This document shows positions 35,817 through 47,700 of a DNA stretch of 64,000 bases, piece by piece; position 1 is the stretch's first letter; each line of letters begins with the position of its first letter. The notes below the pieces were generated by a model. The model had not been told where the DNA came from. It did not search any database and was given only the letters and a program-made list of their open reading frames with translations. The stretch comes from Primulina eburnea (Eukaryota > Streptophyta > Magnoliopsida > Lamiales > Gesneriaceae), in NCBI RefSeq assembly GCF_022965805.1, contig NC_133109.1, positions 1,937,001 through 2,001,000 on the forward strand, read 5' to 3'. Made by a program: the position numbers and the translations under genes.

Positions 35817-36114
35817 TGATACCTCATGGATGGGCACACTATCCATGGCCTATCTGTAACCCAAATGGAGGACAGGCACATTAAGGGCTATGTATTCTCC
35901 TATAAATATCATGTTTGAGTGTTTAATTCATTCATATTCACTATATTATTTTTCAGCTGCACCCTTAGCTGCTATCCACTCATATCCTCAATCTCTGACT
36001 TGAGCGTCGGAGGGGCTATTCCAGTACACTCTCCTGACCCCTTTCTAATGGTCTTATTCGTGATTTCAGGCTCAGGATAATTTGGAAATATGCGTCTGGA
36101 CTAGTGACACTTAC
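35817..36114 (+). repeat. Left LTR of the LARD-like element
   Basis: It pairs with 39342-39640 over its full length with scattered differences. The exact 3' terminal base is uncertain by a few positions. Confidence 0.75.
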
Positions 36115-37029
36115 TGGAATCGTACCCTAAATTTCTCGTGAATGTCACTTGACCCCGCGACCTGACCAAGCAGGTCGTGGGGTTTTGGGGGCAACGGCCC
36201 CAAAAGCTCTTAAAAAACCAGACAATCATTCGCAAAGGGTGGATGGTGAGGAGGGGTAAGGGCGTGCTTACGCGAGGGCATGTTTGGGCGTCGAGGCGAG
36301 CTGTTTGGCGGGGGTGCGTTTGGGCAAGCGCACGTTGCGAGCGTGTGGGCTGGGCGAGCGTACGGGCTAAGCGTCGGGGCGAGCTGGCTGTGGGGACCCG
36401 GACGCTAATCAAGTTCTTAATCATCATTGGGACTAATTAATCAATTATAAAACAGGGTCTAAATTTTTTTAAAAAAATACAAAGCGGAAACGTAATGTAA
36501 TTTACTCAAATTACATATTAAACATGAACATACATCTCAGTATAAAAGTACAAGTCCTGTACAACATACATTTATTCAACTAGGGTTTAACAACTAATAT
36601 CAAGTGTCTAACCCTATCTCTAAACCAAGTCCGGAATCACCACGCTAAACTCGTCTTCTCTCATCCTCTTCTTGACCCTGATCCAGCCCCACCTGTTGTC
36701 ATGCACACATACAAAACAAGACAACAGCCGGATACTCCGGTGAGAAATACATCCCAGTATAAACAATGTACACATGCAATTATATAGAAACATATACAAA
36801 AGCATATATCAGTTATCATTAACATGTAGTAATTCAACACACATGAATGATATAAAGCTGTAAATCAACATGTCATATCAGACTCAACTCAACCGACACG
36901 TCGTCTCAGACTCGACTCCACTCTATCCTAGGGATCCCGATGTCTGGATATAGGTAATTATATCGAATCTCAGTCGCTAGGAATGAATCAATCCCTATAC
37001 GGCATCGATATAATTCATATATTCAGTAT

Positions 37030-37290
37030 CTGGGCGAATCAGCCGCAGAATTGACGACTCAGTCAATAACCCGACGAATCAGCCGGTAATTAGGCGAATC
37101 AGCCCATAATCAGACAACTCAGCCTGTAATTAAGCGAATCAGCTTATGTTTAGACGAATCAGTCAATCACCAGACGAATCAGCCGGTGACTAGGCGAATC
37201 AGCCGATAATAAGACGAATCAGTCAATAACCCGACGAATCAGCCGGTGACTAGGCGAATCAGCCTATGACTCAACGACTCAGTAATCAAT
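37030..37290. repeat. 20-bp minisatellite within the solo LTR
   Basis: About 13 units of a 20-bp repeat of the form AGCCGGTGACTAGGCGAATC in strict 20-base register. The GCGAATCAGC/ACGAATCAG core is kept in most units, while the middle varies. The unit length is not a multiple of three, so it is not a protein repeat. Confidence 0.88.
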
Positions 37291-38162
37291 ACATACAGTC
37301 AGTATCTAAGCAAATCAGTCAATGACTAGCGAATCAGCAGTCATTACATGCAGTAGCTATAAATCAATAGGCTACAAATATCAATCTTATCACACAGTAG
37401 CTATAAATCAATAGACTACAATCATAAGTCTGATCAATTGCAAATATCAATGCAATAAGTAAAAGTATGTGATTTAGGGAAACTCGAGTCAAACCTCACT
37501 CGAGTTGTGCAATCCCAACTCAACATTAATTTATACATTTCTTTCTGATACCCTGGCTCTGTCGAAGTCTCGAACCCCAAGCCTGTCAATACTCAATCTG
37601 ACAAGAACAATATCGAGGAGTATAATATCAATACACCACTTGAATCAAATCTGTTCTGCTCAATACTTAACCTAATTCAATATCGATGGGATAACGGTAT
37701 AATATCAATATACCCAACAATACCATTTCAATCAGATATTAATTCTAATATCTCATACTCAATAACAACTCAATTCTGATATCAACTCGAGTCCAAAACT
37801 ACTCCGAAAATCATAACAATTCCATAATCAGTCCGTTTCTTAATCTGACTTCGATTCTATGATGTCTAATATGTCAAGAACAACATATATGAGTTCCATT
37901 CAATTCTGACAATGCCATAATTTCAAAGCATGTCAAAACGTAGTAAAACTTACGTCCAGTTGTAGCCTACGTTGCTAGGAACTCGATACCGAAGTCGGAT
38001 TCAAATTCAGACGGACGGATTTCTCACAAAAGGCGTAAGGATTTCTCGTGCCAAAGCTTCGACCCTTTTCCTCAATTCTGAATGAATTTCGAATGGAATC
38101 ACAGCCTATATATATCAGAATTGCATGCAAGAAACGTGTCTCGTTTTCCATGCTGCACGTCA

Positions 38163-38370
38163 CACCGCGGGTGCGCTAACGTTTCGTCAATCTTATCTAT
38201 TTTGGAATTGCATGACCGCGGGTGCGGTACCTGTCAAGACCGCGGGTGCGGTACTGCACCGCGGGTGCGGTAATGCTAACACCGCGGGTGCGGTCACCCT
38301 TCGGTAAAACTGACCAAGTTTCTGTCCATGCACCGCGGGTGCGGTACATGCAAGGGTGCGGGTGCAGTGT
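38163..38370. repeat. Cluster of GC-rich ACCGCGGGTGCGG motifs
   Basis: Six exact ACCGCGGGTGCG copies and one degenerate copy in about 200 bp, at irregular spacing (roughly 16-55 bases). They lie downstream of the TATA box on the minus strand, so would be transcribed in R/U5. Confidence 0.85.
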
Positions 38371-38515
38371 TGCTTCGGCAACACACTCTGAAATTCAAAA
38401 TAAATGGCCACACATTATCTTAAATCGTATCTCAGTTGACCCTTTCGTAATCACGTTAAATTATAAGTCAATAATCCTTGATTAACAGTGATTAATTCTC
38501 GGGCATTACACTGGC

Positions 38516-39060
38516 GGGCGAAGGGCGAGCTCAGGCGCTGGGCGAGCGTGCAGGTGGCTGGACGAGCTCGGGCGAGGGGCGAGCGTGAAGGTGGCTGGGC
38601 GAGCTCGGGCGAGGCGAGAGCTTAGGCGAGGGCGAGCTCGGGGGCGGGGGGCGAGCGTGCAGGTGGCTGGGCGAGCTCGGGCGAGGCGAGGGCTTAGGCA
38701 CGGCGAGGGCGAGCGTTGGGCGAGCGTGTGGGCAGAGCGTCGGGGAGAGCTGGCGGACGAAGGACGAGCAAGCGAGTCCGAGCTCGAGCGTTGGGCAAGG
38801 GGCGAGCATGCAAGTGGTTGGGCGAGCTCGGGCGAGGCGCGGGCTTGGGCGTTGCGAGGGCGAGCGTGCGGGTAAGGGTGAGCAGGCGAGGGCTCACGTG
38901 CGCAAGGGTGTATTCGAGCGAATGGGAAAGTGCTCACGCAGGGCAGTGGCTTGGGCGAGGCTAGGGCGGTGGCTTCGACAGGGTGAGGGCGTGCGAGAGG
39001 GTGTGGTGAGGTGGAACGATGGCTTGCGCAGGTGACGACATGGTGATGCTGAAGCAACAC
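38516..39060. repeat. GC-rich low-complexity interior of the LARD-like element
   Basis: Repeats of GGGCGAGCTCGGGCGAGG, GCGAGCGTGCAGGTGGCTGG and variants. All six frames are long and open because of base composition, giving Arg/Ala/Gly or Pro/Ala/Ser runs, so the open frames here are not evidence of genes. The same composition occurs left of the nested LTR at 36240-36384. Confidence 0.75.
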
Positions 39061-39341
39061 TAGGGTTAACGCGCAGGTGGGACGTGGGCGGGGGAGAGTT
39101 GGTGAATTAATTGAAGAGGAAATTCTGTATGAGTGGAGTGAGGAGGGATCCTATGTTTATAGGGAAGCCCATACCAAATCTTTCATTTCAAAGTAGGATT
39201 ACAATGTTATTTGTTTCCAAATTTTTGGAGACTGACAGCGGGAGGGAGTAAATACACAACTCGCGCCCAATGAACGGAGGACAACACAATTAATCGAACT
39301 TCGAACCTACGATTCACTTCAACTCGGGAAGGTGAGACTGG

Positions 39342-39640
39342 TGATACCCCATGCATGGGCCCACTATCCATGGCTCATCCTTAGCCCGAATGGAGGACAG
39401 GCCCATCAAAGGCCCAGATATTCTCCTATAAATATCAAATTTGAGTGTTTAATTCATTCATATTCACTTTATTGTTTTTCAGCAGCACCCTTAGCTGCTC
39501 TCCACTCATATTCTTAGTCTCTGACTTGAGCGTCGGAGGAGCTACGTCAGGACACCCTACTGACCCCTTTCTAACGGTCTTATTCGTGATTTCACACTCA
39601 GGATAATTTTGAAACATATATCTGGACTAGTGACGCTTAT
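39342..39640 (+). repeat. Right LTR of the LARD-like element
   Basis: Partner of 35817-36114; begins TGATACCCCATGCATGGGC, and an AT run follows. Confidence 0.75.
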
Positions 39641-39657
39641 TATATATATATATATAG

Positions 39658-39727
39658 AGAGGTTTCATAAGTCAGAACGTCAAGATTTCCTATTATTATA
39701 CGGCCCCTCACCATTAAATAATTTCTA
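39658..39727. repeat. Right arm of the inverted repeat around the LTR element
   Basis: AGAGGTTTCATAA (39658-39670) and TTATACGGCCCCTCACCATT onwards (to 39727) mirror 35753-35799. Confidence 0.7.
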
Positions 39728-41315
39728 CAAAAATCTTGCCCGAAGGGCCATTTTCATTAATTCATCAGGGGAGCCGACACGAACTTTGAAAATAATTACA
39801 TTAATTCACGAGATAAATTTTATTTTATTGAGGTTTAATCTATTTCTGATGGGTTTCTCGAAACTGATTCTCGATTTTATCTGAAAATATGATTTAAAAA
39901 AAAAATTACAAAAAATATGTCGAGTTTAGCATGCATTGATAGAAATTTTCATTAAATTTTCTTAATTTATGATATAATTACGCCCATTTATTTACGTTAG
40001 GGTCCAATAATTGACATATGGACAGAGTAGTGTAAATATGATGTTTGAATTTTCGTACGCTTTAAAAGATTTGAATTATACCGTTACAATAAACTATAGA
40101 TTTTGGTAATATCTTATGTAGATTTGATAAAAGACAAAAGTTTAGTCTTACAATTTATGTAATATTACATATTGGCATTTAAATTGTCACTTTAAATATT
40201 TTACAAAACTAAGCCTAAATGGTTAGTTTACATGGTAAAACTGTTCCGGAAGCATCAAATTAAACGATGATACGTCGAAAGCATACCCACATTCACTTTG
40301 GGTCATTAATATATAACTTAATTACTTTTATTTTATGGGTTCTCTATTTTTTTTATAATGATTCATTTAATGTTACATTTTATTTGTTTCCATGTTATTC
40401 AGTTGAAATTTGTGAAAAAATAGTTTACGTTGGTCAAAATTTTCATTAATGGCAACTCATTGTATAATTAATAAAAAGTTACAAAATTTAAAATAAAACA
40501 AAATAGCTAATTTTTAAAAAAATATTCTTATAAATTTTGAAATTTCTTTAGTAATTTAAGATCTTTTTTTCACTACTAATTAAAATGAGTTGTGAGTTAC
40601 ACCAACAAAAAAAAACTATTTCAAACGATTTATTTGAATTAAATGTCGTAAATTTTAGGACATGGGAACTTGAAGATATTAAATTTTCCTACATTCATAG
40701 TATTAATATGTCCGAGTATATATTTATTATTACACCTTGTCAAATTATGTCTTCTTAGCCTTGATAAAAAAAAAATTCAATTTAGAATATAAATGTCTTT
40801 AAAAATAGGATTTTTTGGTCAAAATACAATAATATACTAAACATTCACCACACAAAATCGCAAAAATTAATGCCTAAAATCGACATTTCATAACAAAGAG
40901 AGACTATTATATTACAGCCAAGTTGTCCTTTTGATTCCCCTTGCATTTTGACTTGAGCATTATGCAAAATACGATAAATAAAATCTTAAATATTTTTAAT
41001 ATATTTCCATAGATAACACTAAAAATGTACCACTAATTTTTTTATTATATAATATATAATTAGACATAAAAACGTGGATTTGTGTTTGCCAATTATTCCA
41101 ATTAAAAACAATAATTTCCCTTAAAAATGTATATGGCCAAGAGGATTCCTCGTCGCCTTCAAATCTCAAGTTGTCCATATTCATACATTGGATGTGACAC
41201 TAACAGCATCTTGTGGACTTTCTTTTTAAGAAATAGCATTAATTATACATAAGTCCCAAATTTTTATTGTAATCATAAAAATACCCTGATAATTTTTATA
41301 GATTTATATCATCTA
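39728..41315. other. AT-rich intergenic DNA, nothing recognised
   Basis: No gene, RNA or bounded element could be supported. Short open frames are AT-rich chance frames. Confidence 0.5.
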
Positions 41316-41324
41316 GATTGATTG

Positions 41325-41983
41325 TGTAAGGCCCTGGGCCAATCACTTATGTATCCTGCAATCACAGTATTTGGACCCAGCTCAGCTTGCACTCAGGGGC
41401 GGATCCAAGATCTTAGTTCAGCGTAGGCAACCATATATTATAATTAATAAAGCAAAAAAGAGAGCAATAATTAATCGACAGCTAAAAATAATGTGTCATA
41501 AAGTTTGAACACAAGTTACGCACAGTCAGTAGCATTGATAATTAATGGGAAAAAGTCAGAAAAATGAGGAACAACGACGTGTACAAAATCAAAAATCAAA
41601 ACAAAATATGATATAAAATATACGTTCGAAAAATAAGCATTAATTCATTATCGATTGGAAAAAACATAAAATTATAAAACAATTGAATGATCGACAAACA
41701 TTGAACGAAACAACGAACTTAAAATTTGGTAACATTTTGGATTTTTTTAGAGATTATGAAAGATTAAGCAGTAATTAAAATGAATTGGAATTATTGTAAC
41801 TCAAAGTATATGACGTTTGTGACTCGAGAAAAAAAAACATATACAGAAGGCTATATAGAGTGTATACTTAGACAAGTAAAAAATTGAGTCTAAAATTTGG
41901 GTCTACAAATTATTAAAAGAAAACTGGATCAATATAGACAACTAAACATGTAATAATAGCATACAAAAATTAAAAATTTAGAC

Positions 41984-42037
<54 letters not shown>

Positions 42038-42322
42038 ATATAAAAAAAAATTGGCACAGTGTAGGCAGCAGCCCACACTGGGCATATGCTGGCTCCGCCC
42101 ATGCTTGCACTTACTCAGAGAACTCACCACTCCTGGCAGTGGTGTACATGTCTCCCCAGATTTTGATGATCCATGTACTTGTCCTAGAGGTCATGAGATC
42201 GATATCTGGTGAGGCACGTACACCACTGCCAGAGATGGTGAGTTTTGTGAGTAAGTGCGAGGTGGGCCAGGTCCAAGAAATGTGATTGCAGGGTCCATAA
42301 GTGGCAGACCCAAAGCCTTACA
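41325..42322. mobile_element. MULE-like palindromic element with 9-bp duplication
   Basis: The ends are inverted: TGTAAGGCCCTGGGCCAATC at the left, TGTAAGGCTTTGGGTCTGCC at the right (minus). The arms extend over at least 130 bp each, through CACTTATG, CTGCAATCACA, TTGGACC and GGCAGTGGTGTAC. The flanks are GATTGATTG (41316-41324) and GATTGATCG (42323-42331), a 9-bp duplication with one mismatch, as in Mutator-like elements. Without the nested hAT copy the element is about 280 bp and nearly all stem. It has no transposase. Confidence 0.8.
41394..42103. mobile_element. hAT-type MITE nested in the MULE palindrome
   Basis: 710 bp with ends CAGGGGCGGATCC (left) and CATGGGCGGAGCC (right, minus). 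A perfect 8-bp duplication, CTTGCACT, flanks it (41386-41393 and 42104-42111). The 8-bp duplication and CAGGGGCGGA ends are hAT hallmarks. It contains an (AT)n tract (about 41990-42035) and no transposase. Confidence 0.88.
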
Positions 42323-42639
42323 GATTGATCGATCCGATCTATAATTAAAATAATAATTTTGATATAAAAACTGATATTTTTCATGCTTCGGGTTAGATCA
42401 AGTAAAAAATTCGTCAATACGATATCATATAAGTTTTTGTTACTCAGAAAAATTTAATTTTTTAAAAATAATATAAATAATTCATCAGATAAGTAAATAA
42501 GTAAGCACAGCAGCATTAAATACTTGTACCCTACCCCTACGGAAACCTCATTCAATTCTAATTTGGATGTGGTATGACCCACCCGTGAGCCCCACAGCCG
42601 GGCACCTTTTAACATTATTTTTTAATCTTTAACTGATAA

Positions 42640-43491
42640 ATCTATTTTGGTGTAGTTTTTACACCAAAATAATACAGTTTCTGCACCAAATATAACATTC
42701 ATCTACAACTCACTTACTTCAAATCTTACACTAAAAATTATATTCCTAAAATATTCTTTTTGTTTACTATTTATTTATAAATTTAACAATATAATTATAA
42801 TTAATATTAATATTAGTATTATAATTATAATTTTATTTTTATTAATAGTTAAATTTATTTATTTGATTCTTACATATATTAACTCTAATATTTATAATAC
42901 GAATTAATACAAATGCTTCATTATTAAAATTGACATAATTTTAATATAGATAATTTATTTTTAAAACTTAATATGAATCCAAATTCAAACATCTGAACAA
43001 CTATATTCCTCCCACAAATGATCAATTAAAGCATTTCGTAGTACATAGCAAACATCTTTATCTTTTATCCTTTTATATCGAGCGAGCAATTCTTGAAATC
43101 TGATATTCTCATCGACAACCATTTCTACATCCGGAGTTGGTGCTTCTCTCATATCTTCAATGGGTGCACTAAGATCACTTTTTAAATATTAATAATTAAT
43201 ATAAATAAATAAATATTTTAAAAAGCAACAATTATATTTTTTTAAAATTTTTAGGATTAAATATCTAATTATTAAAATAAATATTATTCTATTATTTTAT
43301 AATATTTACAATTCTTAATACAAATATTTATAATAAATACACATTTAAAAAAATTAAAAAATAAAATTAAAAAAAATGACCCCTGCGCCAAATTCAGGCG
43401 GAGAGGGGGTTGCGCTATTTTGGTGAAATAGAGCAACCCCATTGGAGCGTTGAAAGCTTTTCACCATTTTGGCCCAGTGTTGGAGTTGTCC
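42640..43491 (-). mobile_element. PIF/Harbinger remnant with transposase tail
   Basis: On the minus strand it starts GGACAACTCCAACACTGG, with TAA at its outer edge (43492-43494), and shares the order of motifs with the element at 59203-59888 (AAATAGCGCA, then ATTTGGCGCAGGGG). Codons from about 43180 down to the TGA at 42987-42985 read like the C-terminus of a HARBI1-type transposase (RFQELLARYKRIKDKD, then LRNALIDHLWEEYSCSDV). The left end is worn (about 42640) and lacks a clear inverted repeat. Confidence 0.6.
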
Positions 43492-43802
43492 TAACGACAC
43501 TTCTCTCGTTATAAATTAATTTGACCGTATTTATCTTTTACGATTTTGATATGTTATGTTTTCAAAATTTAATAAAATGTTATTTTATAATTTTTATTCT
43601 TTAGAATTTAATTTTTTTGATAGAAGAATGCTTACATGACGATATATTAGATTAACACAAATGAATTAGATCAGGTCAACTCGTATATTCGTCGTTTAAT
43701 TTATATCCGATATTATGTGTAACGATCAAATATAGAAAGAAAATGTAGAAATATTCTTTTGACATATCCCCTAATTTGTCATTATATTGGAGATTATAAA
43801 AG

Positions 43803-43988
43803 CAAAAATGAGTCTCATGTGAGACCGTCTCACGGATCATATTCTGTGAGACGGGTCAACCCTACCCATATTCACAATAAAAAGTAATACTCTTAGCATA
43901 AAAAGTGATACTTTTTCATGGGTGACCCAAATAAGAGATCCGTCTCACAAATAAGATCCGTGAGACCGTCTCACACAAGTTTTTGCCA
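43803..43988. repeat. Short TIR element, best-preserved copy of its family
   Basis: TGTGAGACCGTCTCACGGAT at the left, GATCCGTGAGACCGTCTCAC at the right, with the core GACGGGTCAACCCTACCCAT and GGGTGACCCAAATAAGAGAT intact. A related copy in the opposite orientation follows at 44129-44278. Confidence 0.8.
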
Positions 43989-44783
43989 AAAATAATCCCT
44001 CAACCTCTATAAATATTGGGTTTATGTTAATGAACAAAAATGATCATAGAAGGGAAAAAGCCCATTTTAGGAAATGATTTTTTTTTTTTTTAATTTACTG
44101 ACATACATAAAATGTGATATAAAAATGAACAAAAACTCACGTGAGACAGTCTCACGAGTCAATTTTGTGAAACATATATTTTGTCAGGTTCACTCGTGAA
44201 AAAATATTACTTTTTATTATAAATATGAACAAGATTAACTCGTCTCAAGAATAAAGATCCGTAAAATCCTCTGACAAGATATCTACTCAAATAAATATAT
44301 GTGTTTGTGAATAATAACATATGTATTATGTATAAGACGGTTTTAAAAAAGATTGACCAAAATTATTTGTCAAAATTTTCCACACAGACAGTCGGATGTG
44401 CATGGACGCATTGCATATTTAATCAGCATAACTACCTCACAATAAATAAACCAATTTCATAGTTGCAGTTTAAATCAAAAAGTCCAAAAAATAAGAAATG
44501 GATGAAGTTGCGTTATAACTTTCTCAGCGTTCTGCTCTTCTCATAGAACCTGAAGATAAACTTTCATTAAATTATAGAAAATCCTTAAACACAAACATTC
44601 TTGTTCCACAGTTAAAGTTCAATCTACTCATAAACCAAGAGAAACCCGCGTCGCCGAGCATTCCAAGGAAGCGATCTCGTGGACACGAGCAAAAAAAAAA
44701 TTCAAAAAACTCCTAAATAAATGGACAAAGATAAGTGTCGAAAAATGAGTTGATACAGTTAATTTATAGAACAACTCGGAACG
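43989..44783. other. Intergenic DNA and 3' flank of PGAP3 gene
   Basis: It contains the inverted MITE copy 44129-44278; the 3' UTR of the PGAP3 gene probably lies in 44500-44783. No other gene is seen. Confidence 0.5.
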
Positions 44784-47700
44784 TTATTTTGTCTTCTTGG
44801 TGAGTACCAAGGTTCGGAACTCACTGTCATCCCTAACAAAACTCCACCACAAATAAGTAAGGGGTATCATGGTTGCATGCCAGATAGCATGAGCATCCAC
44901 AAGTCCTGAGTACGGTGGGAAGTCGTACAACTCTAACATCACGGCTAGCGCACCTCCAAACACGACACCCCAAATCTTCCAACGTGAGGGGTGATTAGTA
45001 GTTCCGGCCCAGATAGCCCACACAACGAGCTGAAGCACGGCCATTGCCACACAAACTATCATGTTCCATCCTGCAAAGGAAGTGTAACTCTTATTTATGT
45101 TAAATCACAACTTGGAATCACGATCAAATCCAGGGAATTAGTGGAACGAGTTAGTGTACTTATCATCTTTTGCATCTATTGTGAACATGGCGACCCACAC
45201 ACACAAACATATGTGTGTATGTGTGTCATCATCTTCTTGATGACTTCCAATTAAGGATTGTTGCCTTGAAAAGTAGTATTAACAATGCATGATATGTGGT
45301 GGTGGGCATACCGTAGTCAAACTGATAGAAGTTTAGATATAAGATATGGGTTGCCACAAAAGCAAAAACAGGAGCTGCAACCATGACTCTGGCAGCCTCG
45401 ACTGTCACACTGAAAGCTCTTATTATGGCTAGAAAAAGAGAGTATCCAAGCAATGCCACCGCAGACGAGTAGTCAAGCTTCTCTGTCAAATCTACATCTC
45501 TGCATATGGTGTGATGTTATTTAAACATGAATGTACAAATTAGCAAGTATCAAGAACAAGACAGCGACTGAAAACGTCCCCTAAATCACTTAATAAACAC
45601 ATGCCTGAACTACACTGCGTGAAGTTCTCAAAACAAATCTCAAAAAATGTCTCTAACACTTGGAAAATGTTTACCAACATTCACCATGTTTAACAGCATT
45701 CACCAAGTGGTGTTTGTTTTGTTTTTTAATTCATAATTTCAAGCAGGAGAGAAAATTATTTGTAACTTTTTGCAGTTGTTTATGAATGTTTCACCAACAA
45801 CATTGTGGTGGTAAAACTATAACTTGTCATCGCATATATGTGATTCATTTTTTACATTATGTCGACCAAAAACTATAATTTAGTCCAGTTCATTATTTTC
45901 CCAACAAATTTTACAGTTCATTATAAAATTCATTATGTCTTGCAAAATTTAATACATAAAGTTAATCGGGCACATGAACTTAATTAGATTTCTAACTTCT
46001 TAACGAAAGTTTGCATCAACATCTCATATGTATAACTAATGTACACTGGTTCAAATGTAATAATGTTATAGGAAATAATTCTTGCCTCGCCAAATTTATC
46101 ATGCATTCAGAAATATAAATCCCTCTAAAATTAAAACTCGTCCTTAGTTCACATGAGCACAAGAAACAAAAGGAGGAAAAGATGCCGCTCACCTAGCGTG
46201 GAAAACCGCACTCCAAAACCAGGCATTCATCGCAATAATGGCGTAAATATGCCACAAGCCTGTATATTCATAGTAAGTGGTCTTGTTTGGCCTCAATGCT
46301 AGTTTGTAATTTACAAGGATAAAAAAGGACACCCATCCATGGAACTGTACAGCAAGATTAAGAGCAGAGAGAGCCATAGAAACTGGTTCCTGATCATATA
46401 TAGATAACAGATCAGCTAGAAATAGAGGGCAACGGGAGCTTAAAAAAGGGAATAAATTTACCTGAATTCCATAAATACGCCGAAATGGCCATTTCCCATG
46501 GTACTTGGAAGGCTGGTATCCAAGTTTCTGTCTCTCTTCTTCTCTAGAGAGCATGCAGTGGTAACGGCAGTCACCAAGGCAGTCCCATTGCTTCCACTGT
46601 ACATAAAGTGGCTCCTGCAGATACCATGGGCCATCAATACTGTTTCCATCTGAAGAAAAATTACAGTGTTGAAAGCATTTCTCCCCCGCGCATCCGGTCT
46701 TCTCACATTTCTCGACACATTCCCTGGAAGTTCAATTCAGTTTAAAGAATTAAAAGGCATGGCTTCAAGAAGCTATGAATGAACAACGGTTGTTAATATG
46801 CCAACACACACCGCATGCAGAAGCTCGAGATTCCTAATTCCGAATGCAAAGTAAGTATAGAATGTTTTAGGCTCTAAATTATTTATTTGGTATTATAAAC
46901 ATATGTGTATTAAACCATTTGTACTTGAGCCAAAAAGCTCAAGACTGAAATCCAAAAGTGACCAATCGAAATGCAAGAACTGGCCTCATGTGAAGTGTGA
47001 ACTGAATATAAATACCCATGCAGCAGTTTTGATATGATTAAATATTCTCTTTGTATTCATTGAGATCTTGAGCCAAACAACACAACCATAAAGTACAAGT
47101 TGAACACGAAGAGTTCTTTTTGAAACTTCTTCAGGAGTCTGTTATAGTCTGTCATAATTTATTCAGATAAAAAATCACCGAATCCATGTGAATTCACTCC
47201 TTAATCTCATTTTTCTTTTCACATTAGCTCGCTACTCTAACATTTAGGCAGCACTTAGAACACGTAAGGCACACCTAGGTGCATGGTTTGTGCCTTGAGC
47301 AGAGTTGAGTGTTTTAAAGGAAATAAATGACTATTGTTAATAGCCAATAAACATATGCATAGTTATTCAGGTATTCTTAACTGAATTTATTGTTCAAGAA
47401 AAGAGGCAATGAAAATACTCCTTCCTTCGCTCTCATTTATGGTTCCCAACAAAGAGCAGGTAGATGCATCAATGATGTATGACCAGAAGTTTTAGGAGGG
47501 GTAAATTTATAATGAATGAAAGATTGTTAAAAGATCAAGCAGAAAATGGCAGACAAGTCTATGTTATGACTTATCACAAATTCATCAAAGAATATTTGAA
47601 TGGGTCTCCAGGAAATGATGAAATGCCGGATCTAAATTTCCAGCCAACTTACTACTCGAAACACTTAAGCAAGTGGCAATCTATTCAAAAACGTACATTT

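Larger units (their letters stand above)
36389..38510 (-). mobile_element. Nested gypsy-type solo LTR, 2122 bp, CTGGC duplication
   Basis: On the minus strand it begins TGTAATGCCCGAGAATTAAT and ends CGGGTCCCCACA. CTGGC flanks both ends (36384-36388 and 38511-38515). A minus-strand TATA box, TATATATAGGCTG, lies at about 38107-38119. It carries a 20-bp minisatellite and a cluster of ACCGCGGGTGCGG motifs. The start motif links it to the solo LTR at 20043-22217. No internal coding region remains. Confidence 0.87.
35817..39640 (+). mobile_element. Non-autonomous LTR retrotransposon (LARD-like)
   Basis: Two direct repeats of about 298 bp begin TGATACC (35817 and 39342) and end near CTGGACTAGTGAC[A/G]CTTA (about 36114 and 39640). 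Each contains TCTCCTATAAATATCA, a TATA box, and GACTTGAGCGTCGGAGG. A purine-rich GGGAAGGTGAGACTGG precedes the right copy. The interior has no gag or pol. It is GC-rich, low-complexity repeat (GGGCGAGCTCGGGCGAGG-like), interrupted by a nested solo LTR (36389-38510). Without that insertion it would be about 1.7 kb. The flanks are AT runs, so the target duplication cannot be read. Confidence 0.75.

Noticed and set aside
37030..37290. Regular 20-bp repeat as a CRISPR-like array
   Set aside because: The repeats are directly adjacent with no unique spacers, and the locus is a plant LTR.
38506..39060. Several long overlapping open frames on both strands (Pro/Ala/Ser-rich and Arg/Gly-rich)
   Set aside because: They come from GC-rich low-complexity repeats inside a non-coding LTR element. 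All frames are open together and none has a domain or codon pattern.
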